From Haliscomenobacteraceae bacterium (GTDB lineage: Bacteria; Bacteroidota; Bacteroidia; Chitinophagales; Saprospiraceae), in the NCBI GenBank assembly GCA_947501115.1, contig CANMVX010000013.1:34202-98201 (forward strand): a DNA stretch of 64,000 nt, in the 5' to 3' direction. Position 1 is the first letter of the stretch; each line of letters starts with the position of its first letter. Below are positions 55,291 to 63,998 of this stretch, in pieces. Both the position numbers and the translations under genes were made by a program. The notes under the pieces were generated by a model. That model saw only the letters and a list, made by a program, of their open reading frames with translations. It was not told the DNA's origin and made no database searches.

Positions 55291-55298
55291 CAAATTTA
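55291..55298 (-). promoter_or_regulatory. Candidate -7 element for the isoprenoid operon
   Basis: On the - strand TAAATTTG (55298 to 55291) matches the Bacteroidota -7 element TAnnTTTG and lies 20 bp before the fni start. No TTTG is seen at the right distance for the -33 element, so support is partial. Confidence 0.3.
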
Positions 55299-55434
55299 GC
55301 GATTTCTTTAGGTAGAAGGAAGGAATAACAAAAGGAAAAGTAAAAAGTTGGTTGAGGTATAAAAAAAAGATGTCGAAAATTTTATTGTTTTTCAGTTAGT
55401 TATGATTTTTTTACAAAAAAAAATGACGTAAAAG

Positions 55435-55465
55435 TTTGTTTGGAATAAAAAGAAATTTACTTTTG
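55435..55465 (+). promoter_or_regulatory. Bacteroidota-type promoter of the rplM operon
   Basis: TTTG at 55435-55438, a 19-bp spacer, then TACTTTTG at 55458-55465 give an exact match to the Bacteroidota -33/-7 consensus (TTTG-N19-TAnnTTTG). The start codon of rplM is about 55 bp downstream, leaving a leader of roughly 50 nt that could carry ribosomal-protein feedback control. Confidence 0.75.
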
Positions 55466-55520
55466 CAGTCGCTTATTAAAGCAGTATTTCTTAATTCCTT
55501 CATTTTAAACAAATCAAATA

Positions 55521-55961
55521 GTGGATACGCTCAGTTACAAGACGGTACACGCCAATAAACAAACTGTTCAGCACAAGTGGTACGTTATTGATGCAGAAGG
55601 AGAGATAGTAGGTCGCCTTTGTACTAAGATTGCTACTATCCTTCGGGGTAAAAATAAACCTTCCTACACACCACACGCAGATGCGGGAGATTTTGTTATT
55701 GTGTTAAATGCAGATAAAGTTCGCTTTACTGGTCAGAAAATGCAAGACAAAGTTTACAGACATTACACAGGTTACCCTGGTGGTCAGAAGACCTACACGG
55801 CACAGGAACTTATGGCTCGCAAGCCAAATGACATCGTGGAACGCGCTGTTAAAGGCATGCTTCCTAAAAATCGTTTGGGAAGAAGTATGATTAAAAAATT
55901 ATTTATTTACACCGGGGCTGAACATCCCCACCAAGCGCAAAAGCCAGAGGTTCTCGGGTAA
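55521..55961 (+). CDS. rplM: 50S ribosomal protein L13
   Basis: This 146-residue large-subunit protein has the L13 core (WYVIDAEGEIVGRLCTKIA, GDFVIVLNADKVRFTG, HYTGYPGG, MLPKNRLGR). The start is GTG at 55521; no ATG is available in the right place. It opens the rplM-rpsI-rpsB-tsf operon behind an exact Bacteroidota promoter. A 23-bp gap separates it from rpsI. Confidence 0.97.
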   Translation: MDTLSYKTVHANKQTVQHKWYVIDAEGEIVGRLCTKIATILRGKNKPSYTPHADAGDFVIVLNADKVRFTGQKMQDKVYRHYTGYPGGQKTYTAQELMARKPNDIVERAVKGMLPKNRLGRSMIKKLFIYTGAEHPHQAQKPEVLG

Positions 55962-55984
55962 TTCGCTAATAGTAAGCATCGTAT

Positions 55985-56371
55985 ATGGAAATGATTAATG
56001 CAACGGGTAGAAGAAAGTGTTCGGTAGCCCGTGTCTATCTAAAAAAAGGGGAAGGAAACATTCTTGTGAATGGTAAGGATTATAAAGCCTATTTTCCTCA
56101 GGAACACGTACAACTTTCTGTAATGGCGCCGCTGGAAGAAGTGGAAGTAGCTAAATTGTATGATGTTGTTGTCAATGTCAGTGGTGGCGGTTTCAAAGGT
56201 CAGGCAGAAGCAGTTCGTATGGGTATCTCCCGTGCTTTAGTGGAGCTAAATGCAGATTTTAGAAAGCCACTAAAAGACAGGAAATTCTTAACGCGTGATT
56301 CACGTGAGGTTGAACGTAAGAAATACGGTAAACCGAAGGCAAGAAAGAGCTTCCAATTCAGTAAACGTTAA
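55985..56371 (+). CDS. rpsI: 30S ribosomal protein S9
   Basis: The 128-residue small-subunit protein begins with the S9 signature NATGRRKCSVARVYL and ends in the basic tail KPKARKSFQFSKR, whose last residues reach the P-site tRNA. It lies between L13 and S2 in the conserved order, with 46 bp to rpsB. Confidence 0.97.
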   Translation: MEMINATGRRKCSVARVYLKKGEGNILVNGKDYKAYFPQEHVQLSVMAPLEEVEVAKLYDVVVNVSGGGFKGQAEAVRMGISRALVELNADFRKPLKDRKFLTRDSREVERKKYGKPKARKSFQFSKR

Positions 56372-56417
56372 TCCTTTAAATCAGGGTAGCATTTATTATC
56401 CCCAAATTTGTAAAGAT

Positions 56418-57140
56418 ATGAATAAGCCAACTTATAAAGAATTACTGGATGCAGGTGTACATTTTGGACACCTTAAAAAGAAGTGGAATCCAAAAATGTC
56501 TCCGTACATTTTTATGGAACGCAAAGGCATCCATATCATCGACCTAAATCGTACCTCTGAAGGTTTAGATCGCGCTGCTAATGCCATGCGTGCCTTAGCA
56601 AAATCAGGTAAAAAAGTACTTTTCGTAGCCACTAAAAAACAGGCCAGAGATATCGTTACCGAAGCAGCACGTCGCGCAGGTATGCCTTATGTTTGTGATC
56701 GTTGGTTAGGTGGTATGATGACTAACTTTACCACCATTCGCAAGTCTATTAAGAAAATGCAATCTTTCGAGAAAATGCTCGGAGATGGAACACTTTCAAG
56801 TGTTACCAAAAAGGAACGTTTAACGATGTCCCGTGAAAAGGATAAATTGGAGAAGGTTCTTGGAGGTATCGCTAACTTAGGTCGCCTTCCAGCAGCTCTT
56901 TTCGTTGTTGATATTGCTCATGAGCATATCGCTATCGCAGAGGCGCAACGTTTGGGTATTCGTACTTTCGGTATCGTTGATACTAATTCAGACCCAAATT
57001 TAGTCGATTTTGCCATTCCGGGAAATGATGACGCTTCTAAATCTATTCGTATCATCACCAATTATATGGTGGATGCCATTTTGGAAGGTCTTGAAGAACG
57101 TAATAAGGTGAAGTCTGAAAGCGAAGCAACGGCTGTTTAA
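56418..57140 (+). CDS. rpsB: 30S ribosomal protein S2
   Basis: This 240-residue small-subunit protein has YKELLDAGVHFGHLKKKWNP at the N-terminus, GKKVLFVATKKQA, DRWLGGMMTNF and GIVDTNSDPNLVDFAIPGNDD. The frame is open back to 56295 inside rpsI, but the ATG at 56418 (MNKPTYKE) is the true start by homology and by position after the rpsI stop. It is followed by tsf 44 bp later. Confidence 0.97.
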   Translation: MNKPTYKELLDAGVHFGHLKKKWNPKMSPYIFMERKGIHIIDLNRTSEGLDRAANAMRALAKSGKKVLFVATKKQARDIVTEAARRAGMPYVCDRWLGGMMTNFTTIRKSIKKMQSFEKMLGDGTLSSVTKKERLTMSREKDKLEKVLGGIANLGRLPAALFVVDIAHEHIAIAEAQRLGIRTFGIVDTNSDPNLVDFAIPGNDDASKSIRIITNYMVDAILEGLEERNKVKSESEATAV

Positions 57141-57184
57141 TTTTAAAAAATCGGTTACTTTTTCCAAACCAAACATAATATAAA

Positions 57185-58021
57185 ATGAGCGTATCTATTT
57201 CAGCCACCGATGTCAAAAAATTAAGAGATATGACCGGTGCAGGTATGATGGATTGCAAGCAAGCTCTCACTGAAGCAGAGGGAGATTTTGAAAAAGCCAT
57301 CGAAGGTCTCCGTAAAAAAGGAGAGAAACTTTCTGCAAAAAGAGCAGATCGCGAAGCAACTGAAGGTGCCGTCGTAGCCGCTGTTTCCGATGATCGTAAA
57401 AAAGGTGTTATTATTAAGTTGAGTTGCGAAACTGATTTCGTTGCTAAAAATGTTGATTTCGTAGCTATTGCCAAAAAAATAGCTGATATCGCTCTCGCTA
57501 ATCTTCCCGCTTCTAAAGAGGAACTTTTAGATCTTTCTTTTGATGGTTCTATCTCTGTCGGGAAAAAAGTTATCGAACAAGTTGGTGTTATTGGTGAAAA
57601 AGTTGAAGTAGCTGATTACCAGTTCCTTGAAGCAGCTCAAGTATGCCCTTATATTCACATGGGTAACCGTGCAGCTGTTATCGTCGCTCTTTCTATAGAT
57701 AATCCTGCCTGTTTCGATGCCGGAAGAGATGTGGCTATGCAGGTTGCTGCTATGAAGCCTATCGCCGTTAATAAAGATTCAGTGGATTCTTCTCTAGTGG
57801 AAAAAGAAATTGAAATTGGTAAGGAAATTGCCAGAAATGAAGGCAAACCAGAAGAAATGTTAGAGAAAATTGCCTTAGGTAAATTGAATAAGTTCTTTAA
57901 GGAAATGACATTGTTAAATCAACAATTCGTTAAAGATAATTCTGTTACTGTGGAGCAATATCTTCAGAAAATTGATAAAAACCTCACCGTTACCGCTTTC
58001 AAGCACGTAGCTTTAGGTTAA
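57185..58021 (+). CDS. tsf: Elongation factor Ts
   Basis: This 278-residue guanine-nucleotide exchange factor for EF-Tu has the N-terminal UBA-like domain with TGAGMMDCKQAL and the core motif SCETDFVAKN, followed by two dimerisation subdomains (HMGNRAAVIVAL). Length is typical. It closes the operon and is followed by a strong terminator. Confidence 0.97.
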   Translation: MSVSISATDVKKLRDMTGAGMMDCKQALTEAEGDFEKAIEGLRKKGEKLSAKRADREATEGAVVAAVSDDRKKGVIIKLSCETDFVAKNVDFVAIAKKIADIALANLPASKEELLDLSFDGSISVGKKVIEQVGVIGEKVEVADYQFLEAAQVCPYIHMGNRAAVIVALSIDNPACFDAGRDVAMQVAAMKPIAVNKDSVDSSLVEKEIEIGKEIARNEGKPEEMLEKIALGKLNKFFKEMTLLNQQFVKDNSVTVEQYLQKIDKNLTVTAFKHVALG

Positions 58022-58024
58022 TTC

Positions 58025-58060
58025 AAAAGGCGAATCGTTTTACGGTTCGCCTTTTTTTTT
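58025..58060 (+). terminator. Rho-independent terminator after tsf
   Basis: AAAAGGCGAATCG (58025-58037) pairs with CGGTTCGCCTTTT (58043-58055) with one G-T wobble, and a run of ten T (58051-58060) overlaps and follows the stem's 3' arm. It separates the ribosomal operon from pyrH. Confidence 0.88.
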
Positions 58061-58085
58061 GCGCTCACTAACCAAAATCCTCTAA

Positions 58086-58796
58086 GTGGAAAAAAAATAT
58101 AAACGTGTCCTTTTAAAATTAAGTGGTGAATCTCTGATGGGGGATAATTCATTTGGTATTGATGCTGAGAAATTAATGCACTATGGCTTACAAATAAAAA
58201 CGTTGGTTGATCTCGATGTTCAAGTGGCTGTCGTTATAGGAGGCGGAAATATTTTTCGCGGATTACAAGCGTCAAGTTCTGGTATCGAACGTGTGCAAGG
58301 TGATTACATGGGTATGCTGGCTACCGTTATTAATGGCATGGCCATTCAAGGTACCCTCGAAAAACTAGGCGTTTATACTCGGCTCGTTTCTGCTATAGGT
58401 ATCAATCAGATTGCTGAACCTTATATTAGAAGACGTTGTATTCGACATCTTGAGAAAAATAGAGTGGTCATTTTTTCCGCAGGCACAGGAAATCCCTATT
58501 TTACAACAGATTCAGCCGCAGCCCTAAGAGCCAATGAAATCAATGCCGAGGTCATTCTTAAAGGTACCCGGGTGGATGGTATCTACACCGCCGATCCTGA
58601 GAAATTTCCCGATGCCACTAAATATGATGCCATTTCTTTTGAAAAGGTGATAAGCCTTGGCTTAAATGTGATGGATATGACGGCTTTTACACTCTGTCAG
58701 GAAAATAATCTCCCTATTATCGTTTTTGATATCATTAATCCTGATAACTTAACCAAAATTATTCACGGGGAAAAGGTGGGAACCCTAGTCTCCTGA
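58086..58796 (+). CDS. pyrH: UMP kinase
   Basis: The 236-residue amino-acid-kinase-fold enzyme phosphorylates UMP to UDP in pyrimidine synthesis. Motifs are [38 protein letters not shown] and [13 protein letters not shown]. The start is a GTG at 58086. It is placed after tsf as in many bacteria, but frr, the usual next gene, is absent; a convergent ComF-like gene directly abuts the stop. Confidence 0.95.
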   Translation: MEKKYKRVLLKLSGESLMGDNSFGIDAEKLMHYGLQIKTLVDLDVQVAVVIGGGNIFRGLQASSSGIERVQGDYMGMLATVINGMAIQGTLEKLGVYTRLVSAIGINQIAEPYIRRRCIRHLEKNRVVIFSAGTGNPYFTTDSAAALRANEINAEVILKGTRVDGIYTADPEKFPDATKYDAISFEKVISLGLNVMDMTAFTLCQENNLPIIVFDIINPDNLTKIIHGEKVGTLVS

Positions 58797-59513
58797 TTAT
58801 TCTGCAATGGCAAGGGTACATATACTTATTTTTACTCCATTTATGTTTTTCAGGGGGTAGCAACAGGCTTCAAACGTAGCGCCTGTTGTCATAATGTCAT
58901 CTATGATAAGTATATGTTTTCCTTCCAAAACGCCAGGCGTTTTCCAGGAAAATGCTCGCTCTAAGTGGGAAAATCGCTCTTCCTTACTCCGGTTTATTTG
59001 AGTACTGCTGTTTTTTACTCTCTTTAATAAATCACCCCGATACTCTTTTCCAATTTGTAAGGCTATGCAACGGGAAAATTGTTCTATCTGATTGTAACCT
59101 CTCTTTTTTAGTCTTCGCTTATGTATGGGCACTGGAATTACGTAATCTATATTTTTATATATATCACTTTCGTTCAATTCCCTTCCATACCAATTACCCA
59201 AGTATATCCCAAGATCTTCCCGGTGTTCATATTTTAAAAAATGAAGTAGGTTTTGAACGCTTCCCCCTTTTTGAAATTGTAAAAATGCCGTGGCTCTCTC
59301 TATATTTATCCTGCCCCAAAATCGCTGTTCCATAAGATTATCTTTTTGCAGATGATGGGTGGTAAAGGGTAAATTGGCTTGGCAAGTAGCGCACATTAAG
59401 GTGTCTTCACCAGCTACCGGACCCTTACAAGCTAAACAAATTGGTGGGAAGAATAAAGATTGTAAATCTTTGAGCGTAGTAAATAAAGTCCTTAAAAAAC
59501 TCTTTTTATTCAT
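58797..59513 (-). CDS. ComF-family phosphoribosyltransferase-like protein
   Basis: The 238-residue protein has an N-terminal zinc-finger-like CLAC/CATC pair and a C-terminal type I phosphoribosyltransferase domain with the PRPP motif ILIIDDIMTTGATF, plus RGYNQIEQFSR typical of ComF. ComF supports natural transformation in some bacteria; in Bacteroidota the role is unproven. Its stop immediately abuts that of pyrH, with no intergenic space. Confidence 0.9.
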   Translation of the reverse strand: MNKKSFLRTLFTTLKDLQSLFFPPICLACKGPVAGEDTLMCATCQANLPFTTHHLQKDNLMEQRFWGRINIERATAFLQFQKGGSVQNLLHFLKYEHREDLGIYLGNWYGRELNESDIYKNIDYVIPVPIHKRRLKKRGYNQIEQFSRCIALQIGKEYRGDLLKRVKNSSTQINRSKEERFSHLERAFSWKTPGVLEGKHILIIDDIMTTGATFEACCYPLKNINGVKISICTLAIAE

Positions 59514-59631
59514 GTTCCGTTTGTATTTATGACAGATAAACCTTTATTTCGTTTGTGAAAACAAACATACCCATTCAATCTTCCTAAAGTTCTTTTTTTT
59601 TAGTTTATATTGAGACACTTTACCTCTGTTT

Positions 59632-60219
59632 ATGACTTCATTCTATCTTGATTTACTGGATATTTTAAAACCTGAAAATAAGGAAGAAGCAGATCTTTTG
59701 GCTATACCAGAAGTGCAGGCTGGTCTCCGTTGGGGCTTGCCCCGCTATGGTCATCCGGAAGGGGAAGTTTATAAACATGTAAGAGAGGTTCTCGATAATA
59801 TTGACAAAGTTAACCTCTCTTTTGAGCATCGCGCTCTCCTAAGATTAGTAGCTATTATTCATGACGCGTTTAAATATATTGAACCAAAGGGCTCTCCCCG
59901 TGATTGGAGTAAACATCATAGTATTCTCGCCGCTCAGTTTATGGAAAAAAGAGGCGCTATTCCTTCTTTAGTCAATATCATTACCTGGCATGACGAGGCC
60001 TATTATATCTGGAGAATGATTTATCCTTACCAACAACCTATTCAAGGGCAGGCCAGATTAGACCAGCTGCTGACTTTGTTAGGAGAGGATTTACAGTTAT
60101 ATTATGTTTTTTTTAAATGTGACACCAGTACAGGGGACAAAAATAGCGCGCCATTAAAATGGTTTGAAAAGGAGGTAAAGGATATTTCTCTCATTGCAGA
60201 TTTGAATTTTGGCTATTAA
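59632..60219 (+). CDS. HD-domain phosphohydrolase-like protein
   Basis: This 195-residue soluble protein has an HD-type metal site: His in YKHVREVL, HD in AIIHDAFKY, His-His in WSKHHSI and WHDEAY further on. HD proteins hydrolyse phosphate esters of nucleotides. The substrate is unknown. It is 12 bp ahead of a DUF3137-type membrane gene and divergent from comF. Confidence 0.8.
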   Translation: MTSFYLDLLDILKPENKEEADLLAIPEVQAGLRWGLPRYGHPEGEVYKHVREVLDNIDKVNLSFEHRALLRLVAIIHDAFKYIEPKGSPRDWSKHHSILAAQFMEKRGAIPSLVNIITWHDEAYYIWRMIYPYQQPIQGQARLDQLLTLLGEDLQLYYVFFKCDTSTGDKNSAPLKWFEKEVKDISLIADLNFGY

Positions 60220-60231
60220 TTTGACCATATT

Positions 60232-61164
60232 ATGATCCCATTTTCAGGCACTCAATTTCAAATTTTTTATCAAGATGAATTGGTTCCTGTTTTATCTCAA
60301 CTCAATAAACATCGTTTTCATATCATTCGCCTCCTGGGTATTTTGTGTGGAGTTTTTATTTTGGGGCTTCTTCTCCAAGTATTCTTAGGTCTTTTTGTTC
60401 TCACCCTTTTGTTTATTGGTGGTAGTTTATATGGTTTTTACTACGTTGCTACTATGTGGTTAAATTTTAAGCTGGCTTGTCAGTATTCTTTGACTTCATT
60501 GATGATGAAATATTTTATGCAGACGCCTGAAATAATGAACTTATCTTTTCGTGGAGATCAATGTATAGATAGTAAATTATACGTGGAAAGTGGTTTTTTT
60601 TCTGAAAATGCAACGAATTATGAAGGAAACGGATTAATGACGGGGAATATTGGGGAGGTTTCCTTCTCATTAAGTAAGCTCCGTGTAACGGTGACTTCAA
60701 ATATCGATGGTCAATTAAAACCGCAATTTAATGGTCTATTTATCCATGGTAAATTACCCTTTAAAACTTCAGGAGCCGCAATTATCTGGAGCCGCAGGGA
60801 AAAGCAGGAGGTATATAAGGCGATTAGAAAATTTACCTGGTTAGGTGCAGAAAATAAAGACGACGAGCAGAGTAATGCCCTTTTTAAAGAATCTTTTGCT
60901 ACTTACGCTTCACCTGATACCCCTGCGTCGTCTATTTTATCAGAGGATATTAAAGACCTTATGATTAGATTTTATAAAAAAACGGGAAGGGCTCTCTTTT
61001 TTTCTTTTGTTGAAAATGATGTGTTTATAGCTGTCGCTGCACCTGAAAATTTGTTAACTATGCCCTTATTTAAAAAATTCAGACCTGATATATCCATTTT
61101 GACTTTTTTAGATATTCATCTGGTTTTATTTAGTATATTACAAGAATTTGATTTTCATCATTAA
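60232..61164 (+). CDS. DUF3137-like membrane protein
   Basis: This 310-residue protein has two adjacent transmembrane helices at about 32-75 and a cytoplasmic domain containing FFSENATNYEGNGLMTGNIGEV, a pattern of the DUF3137 family (galactan-like or flagellar function unknown). No catalytic motif is seen. It lies between the HD gene (12 bp) and the TraB/GumN gene (8 bp), and so belongs to the same operon. The assignment rests on that one motif and on membrane topology. Confidence 0.65.
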   Translation: MIPFSGTQFQIFYQDELVPVLSQLNKHRFHIIRLLGILCGVFILGLLLQVFLGLFVLTLLFIGGSLYGFYYVATMWLNFKLACQYSLTSLMMKYFMQTPEIMNLSFRGDQCIDSKLYVESGFFSENATNYEGNGLMTGNIGEVSFSLSKLRVTVTSNIDGQLKPQFNGLFIHGKLPFKTSGAAIIWSRREKQEVYKAIRKFTWLGAENKDDEQSNALFKESFATYASPDTPASSILSEDIKDLMIRFYKKTGRALFFSFVENDVFIAVAAPENLLTMPLFKKFRPDISILTFLDIHLVLFSILQEFDFHH

Positions 61165-61172
61165 AGCTAAAA

Positions 61173-62054
61173 ATGAGTCCTATGTTCCTTCGTTGTTTTC
61201 CTCTTTTATCTCTCCTGTTCATTCAATGTCAATTACTGGGTCAAGCGCCAAGTGAAAAATCACTGCTCTGGAAGATTAGTGGAAGAACCTTACCCGCTGA
61301 TTCCTATCTATATGGGACGATCCACTTAATAGGTAAAAAGGACTATTTTCTTCTTTCATCGGTTGAAAAGGCTATCGGTAACGTAAAATCTATGGTTTTT
61401 GAGGTTGATTTATCTGCCATGGATGATATTTCTCAACTTATGCCTCTAATGATGCAAGGTTTTATGAGAAACGATACGACGCTTTCCATGCTTTATTCCA
61501 CGGAAGAATATGATAAAGTGTCTTCACATTTTAATGACATGGGACTTCCTTTTCAGATTCTTGAAAAATTAAAACCCATGCTTCTTTCCAGTTTGGATCC
61601 AGATGGAATGGGAATGAGTAATGGTGATTTGAAGTCCTATGAAATGGAATTTTTGACCTTGGCTCAAAATAAAAATCTGGAAATTAAAGGTCTGGAAACT
61701 ATCGCTTTTCAGATGAGTATTTTCGATAGTATTCCTTACCGCGTCCAGGCAGAAATGTTGTTGGAGCAAATTATTCAAAAAGATTCCGGCGTTTCTATGA
61801 TGGACGAGTTGGCTGCTATTTATAAAAAACAGGATATTCAGGAAATGGAGAGAATGATGCAGGATGATGCTGGGATGGATCAATTCAAGGATTTATTGTT
61901 GTTCAGAAGAAATAAAAGATGGGTGGCTCCTATCATTGAATTAATGAGGAATAAGCCTACTTTATTTGCCGTCGGAGCCGGTCATCTGCCTGGTGAAATG
62001 GGAGTAATCTCATTGCTTCGTCAGGCTGGCTTTACCCTGGAACCTATGTATTAA
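61173..62054 (+). CDS. TraB/GumN-family exported protein
   Basis: The 293-residue protein has a signal peptide (ending LLGQAP) and the family pattern SLLWKISG, SYLYGTIHLIG, and VGAGHLPGEMGVISLLRQAGF at the end. TraB/GumN proteins (including Tiki) are thought to be metalloproteases; GxxH and the C-terminal GAGHL, which carry candidate metal ligands, are both present. The ATG at 61173 is used; an in-frame ATG nine bases later is also possible. Confidence 0.9.
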   Translation: MSPMFLRCFPLLSLLFIQCQLLGQAPSEKSLLWKISGRTLPADSYLYGTIHLIGKKDYFLLSSVEKAIGNVKSMVFEVDLSAMDDISQLMPLMMQGFMRNDTTLSMLYSTEEYDKVSSHFNDMGLPFQILEKLKPMLLSSLDPDGMGMSNGDLKSYEMEFLTLAQNKNLEIKGLETIAFQMSIFDSIPYRVQAEMLLEQIIQKDSGVSMMDELAAIYKKQDIQEMERMMQDDAGMDQFKDLLLFRRNKRWVAPIIELMRNKPTLFAVGAGHLPGEMGVISLLRQAGFTLEPMY

Positions 62055-62084
62055 AAAACGCTTTATCCTTTAAAATCCTAAACT

Positions 62085-62930
62085 ATGTATAGTAAATGGT
62101 TCATTGCCTTGTTTCTTTTTATAGGCATTCAAGAAATGGTGGTTGCACAAAAGTCAGATAAACTTATTGTGGCGACCTATAATTTACGTTATAATAATCC
62201 TCAGGATGGCATAAACGCCTGGCCCAATAGAGTGAACTTAGTCAAAGGCTTAATTCAATTTCATGATTGGGATATATTTGGTACTCAGGAGGTTTTGTAT
62301 AATCAAATACAAGATTTGGAAGCCTTGGCTGAATATGGCTGGATAGGTGTAGGCAGGGATGATGGTAAGCTGGCAGGTGAATTTTCAGCCTTATTTTATA
62401 AGAAGAGTAGGATAGAGGTTGTTCAATCGGGTAATTTTTGGTTAAGTACCACACCCAGTGAACCAACGATGGGTTGGGACGCAAAATGTTGCAAACGTAT
62501 TTGTACCTGGGCAAAATGTAAGGATAAGCAAAATGGTAAATTATTCTATGTTTTTAATGCTCATTTTGATCATGAAGGAGTTATTGCCAGATTGGAATCA
62601 GCCAAGTTAATGCACCAAAAGACAACGGAAATTAGTAAAGGTTTACCTGTTATTATCATGGGTGATTTTAATTCTTTGCCTGAATCCGATGCGGTTAAAA
62701 TTTTAAACGATGTGGGGTATAGAGACAGTTTCACCCACTCAAAACAAGCACCTTATGGGCCGGTAGGTACCTTTAACAGTTTTAATTGGAATGCTGAGTT
62801 GAATAGGCGGATTGATTATATATTTTTGGGAAAGTATTTTAATATCGAAAAATATGGTGTTTTAACCGATTCTTTTGAAAAGAGATATCCCTCTGATCAT
62901 CAACCTGTTCAGGTGGTTTTGTCTTGGTGA
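62085..62930 (+). CDS. Exported endonuclease/exonuclease/phosphatase-family protein
   Basis: This 281-residue protein has a signal peptide (ending VVAQ) and a complete EEP fold metal site: Asn in ATYNLRYNN, Glu in GTQEVL, His in NAHFDHEG, Asp-Asn in MGDFNSLP, Asp in RRIDYIF and the final SDHQPV. The length and motifs match bacterial phosphodiesterases of the sphingomyelinase/DNase I type. It is 30 bp downstream of the TraB/GumN gene. Confidence 0.92.
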   Translation: MYSKWFIALFLFIGIQEMVVAQKSDKLIVATYNLRYNNPQDGINAWPNRVNLVKGLIQFHDWDIFGTQEVLYNQIQDLEALAEYGWIGVGRDDGKLAGEFSALFYKKSRIEVVQSGNFWLSTTPSEPTMGWDAKCCKRICTWAKCKDKQNGKLFYVFNAHFDHEGVIARLESAKLMHQKTTEISKGLPVIIMGDFNSLPESDAVKILNDVGYRDSFTHSKQAPYGPVGTFNSFNWNAELNRRIDYIFLGKYFNIEKYGVLTDSFEKRYPSDHQPVQVVLSW

Positions 62931-63017
62931 AAATAGTATCCATAAAATATTTATTACTTATTCAGGGTGATTTTTGTCATTTAATTTCCATGACAGCTGG
63001 GTTAGTTTTGTTCACAT

Positions 63018-63025
63018 TACTTTTG
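63018..63025 (+). promoter_or_regulatory. Candidate -7 element for the universal stress gene
   Basis: TACTTTTG matches TAnnTTTG and lies 24 bp before the start codon, in the 119-bp gap after the phosphatase gene. A TTTG at the right -33 distance is not present. Confidence 0.35.
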
Positions 63026-63049
63026 AAACCCATTTTTTAAAATTTACCT

Positions 63050-63844
63050 ATGAAGAAAATACTTTTCCCTACCGATTTCTCGGAAGTTTCTCAGCACGCG
63101 CTTCGATATGCTGTTGATTTTGCTAAGGAATTTGGCGCTGTTATTGACGTTTGGACGGTGTATCAGTTGGCTTCGGTAGATGCTGCCAATTTACCTCCCA
63201 TCTATTTGGAGGAAATGATAAAAGAAAAGCGCGAGGGTCTGGAAGTACAAATGTCACATTTTGTAAAAGATATTCCTCAAAGTCTTTTGGGGCAATCGGG
63301 CTTGCAATATGGTATAGATATAAGTTATGAAATTGATAAATTAGCGGAGAGTTATGATTTAATCATCATGGCCACCCAAGGGGAACGCAACAGATTGGAG
63401 AAATGGCTGGGGAGTATTACTACTCATGTGTTGAGGCATTCGCCTTGTCCCGTTTTGGTAATTCCTAAGGAAGCTACCTTCAATAAATGGTTTAAAATGA
63501 TTTATGCCACTAATTTTGAAGAGGGCGAAGATACCGTTTTGGTAAAATTAAAAGATTTTTCTACCTATCTACGCACTCAAATTGAGTTTATTCATGTAGT
63601 AAAGCCTAATGATGATAATCATCCGGTAAGCTCGAGTAAAACTAGTTTTGAAGGATTAGGTCAGATACATCAGATTTCAAACGAGGAGGTCGTCGATGGT
63701 ATTTTTCAGTTTTTGAAGGCCAATGAACCAGCTATTTTAGCACTTTATCTGCCAACGAGAGGATTTATAGGTGATTTATTGCATAAAAGTGTTAGCAAAC
63801 AGATTACCTTTCAAATAGACAGACCTATTTTGGGATTTTGCTAA
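63050..63844 (+). CDS. Tandem universal stress protein
   Basis: The 264-residue protein has two UspA-like domains. The first (about 1-140) begins KKILFPTDFSEVS and has the nucleotide-binding G-x2-G-x9-S-type loop in ATQGERNRLEKWLGSITTHV, VLVIP. The second (about 148-264) is shorter and degenerate, ending LLHKSVSKQITFQIDRPILGF. Usp proteins bind ATP and support survival under stress. Its 3' end overlaps the convergent thioredoxin-like gene by 20 bp. Confidence 0.88.
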   Translation: MKKILFPTDFSEVSQHALRYAVDFAKEFGAVIDVWTVYQLASVDAANLPPIYLEEMIKEKREGLEVQMSHFVKDIPQSLLGQSGLQYGIDISYEIDKLAESYDLIIMATQGERNRLEKWLGSITTHVLRHSPCPVLVIPKEATFNKWFKMIYATNFEEGEDTVLVKLKDFSTYLRTQIEFIHVVKPNDDNHPVSSSKTSFEGLGQIHQISNEEVVDGIFQFLKANEPAILALYLPTRGFIGDLLHKSVSKQITFQIDRPILGFC

Positions 63845-63998
63845 TGTAAAACTTTTGCTCATTTTCCTTTGTGATGAATTCCTTAAAAACCTGAAGCAAT
63901 TCAGAATAGCTGGGTACATTGACTTGAAATATTACATTATCATCAATGATTAAAGCAGGAATTCCAGTTATGCCATAATGAATAAGAAGATTTATATC
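63825..63998 (-). CDS. Thioredoxin-like protein, C-terminal part (cut by window edge)
   Basis: A - strand frame of 57 codons plus stop (TAG at 63825-63827) is open to the right edge. It reads GITGIPALIIDDN, which is the cis-proline region of thioredoxin-fold proteins, followed by PSYSELLQVFKEFI, the last helix. The N-terminal CxxC and start are outside the window. It resembles small redox-active disulfide proteins of the thioredoxin_3 type. The overlap with the universal stress gene is 20 bp. Confidence 0.7.
   Translation of the reverse strand, partial: DINLLIHYGITGIPALIIDDNVIFQVNVPSYSELLQVFKEFITKENEQKFYISKIPK

Noticed and set aside
58952..59335. 127-codon + strand frame
   Set aside because: It is fully contained in the ComF-like gene on the other strand and has no family features.
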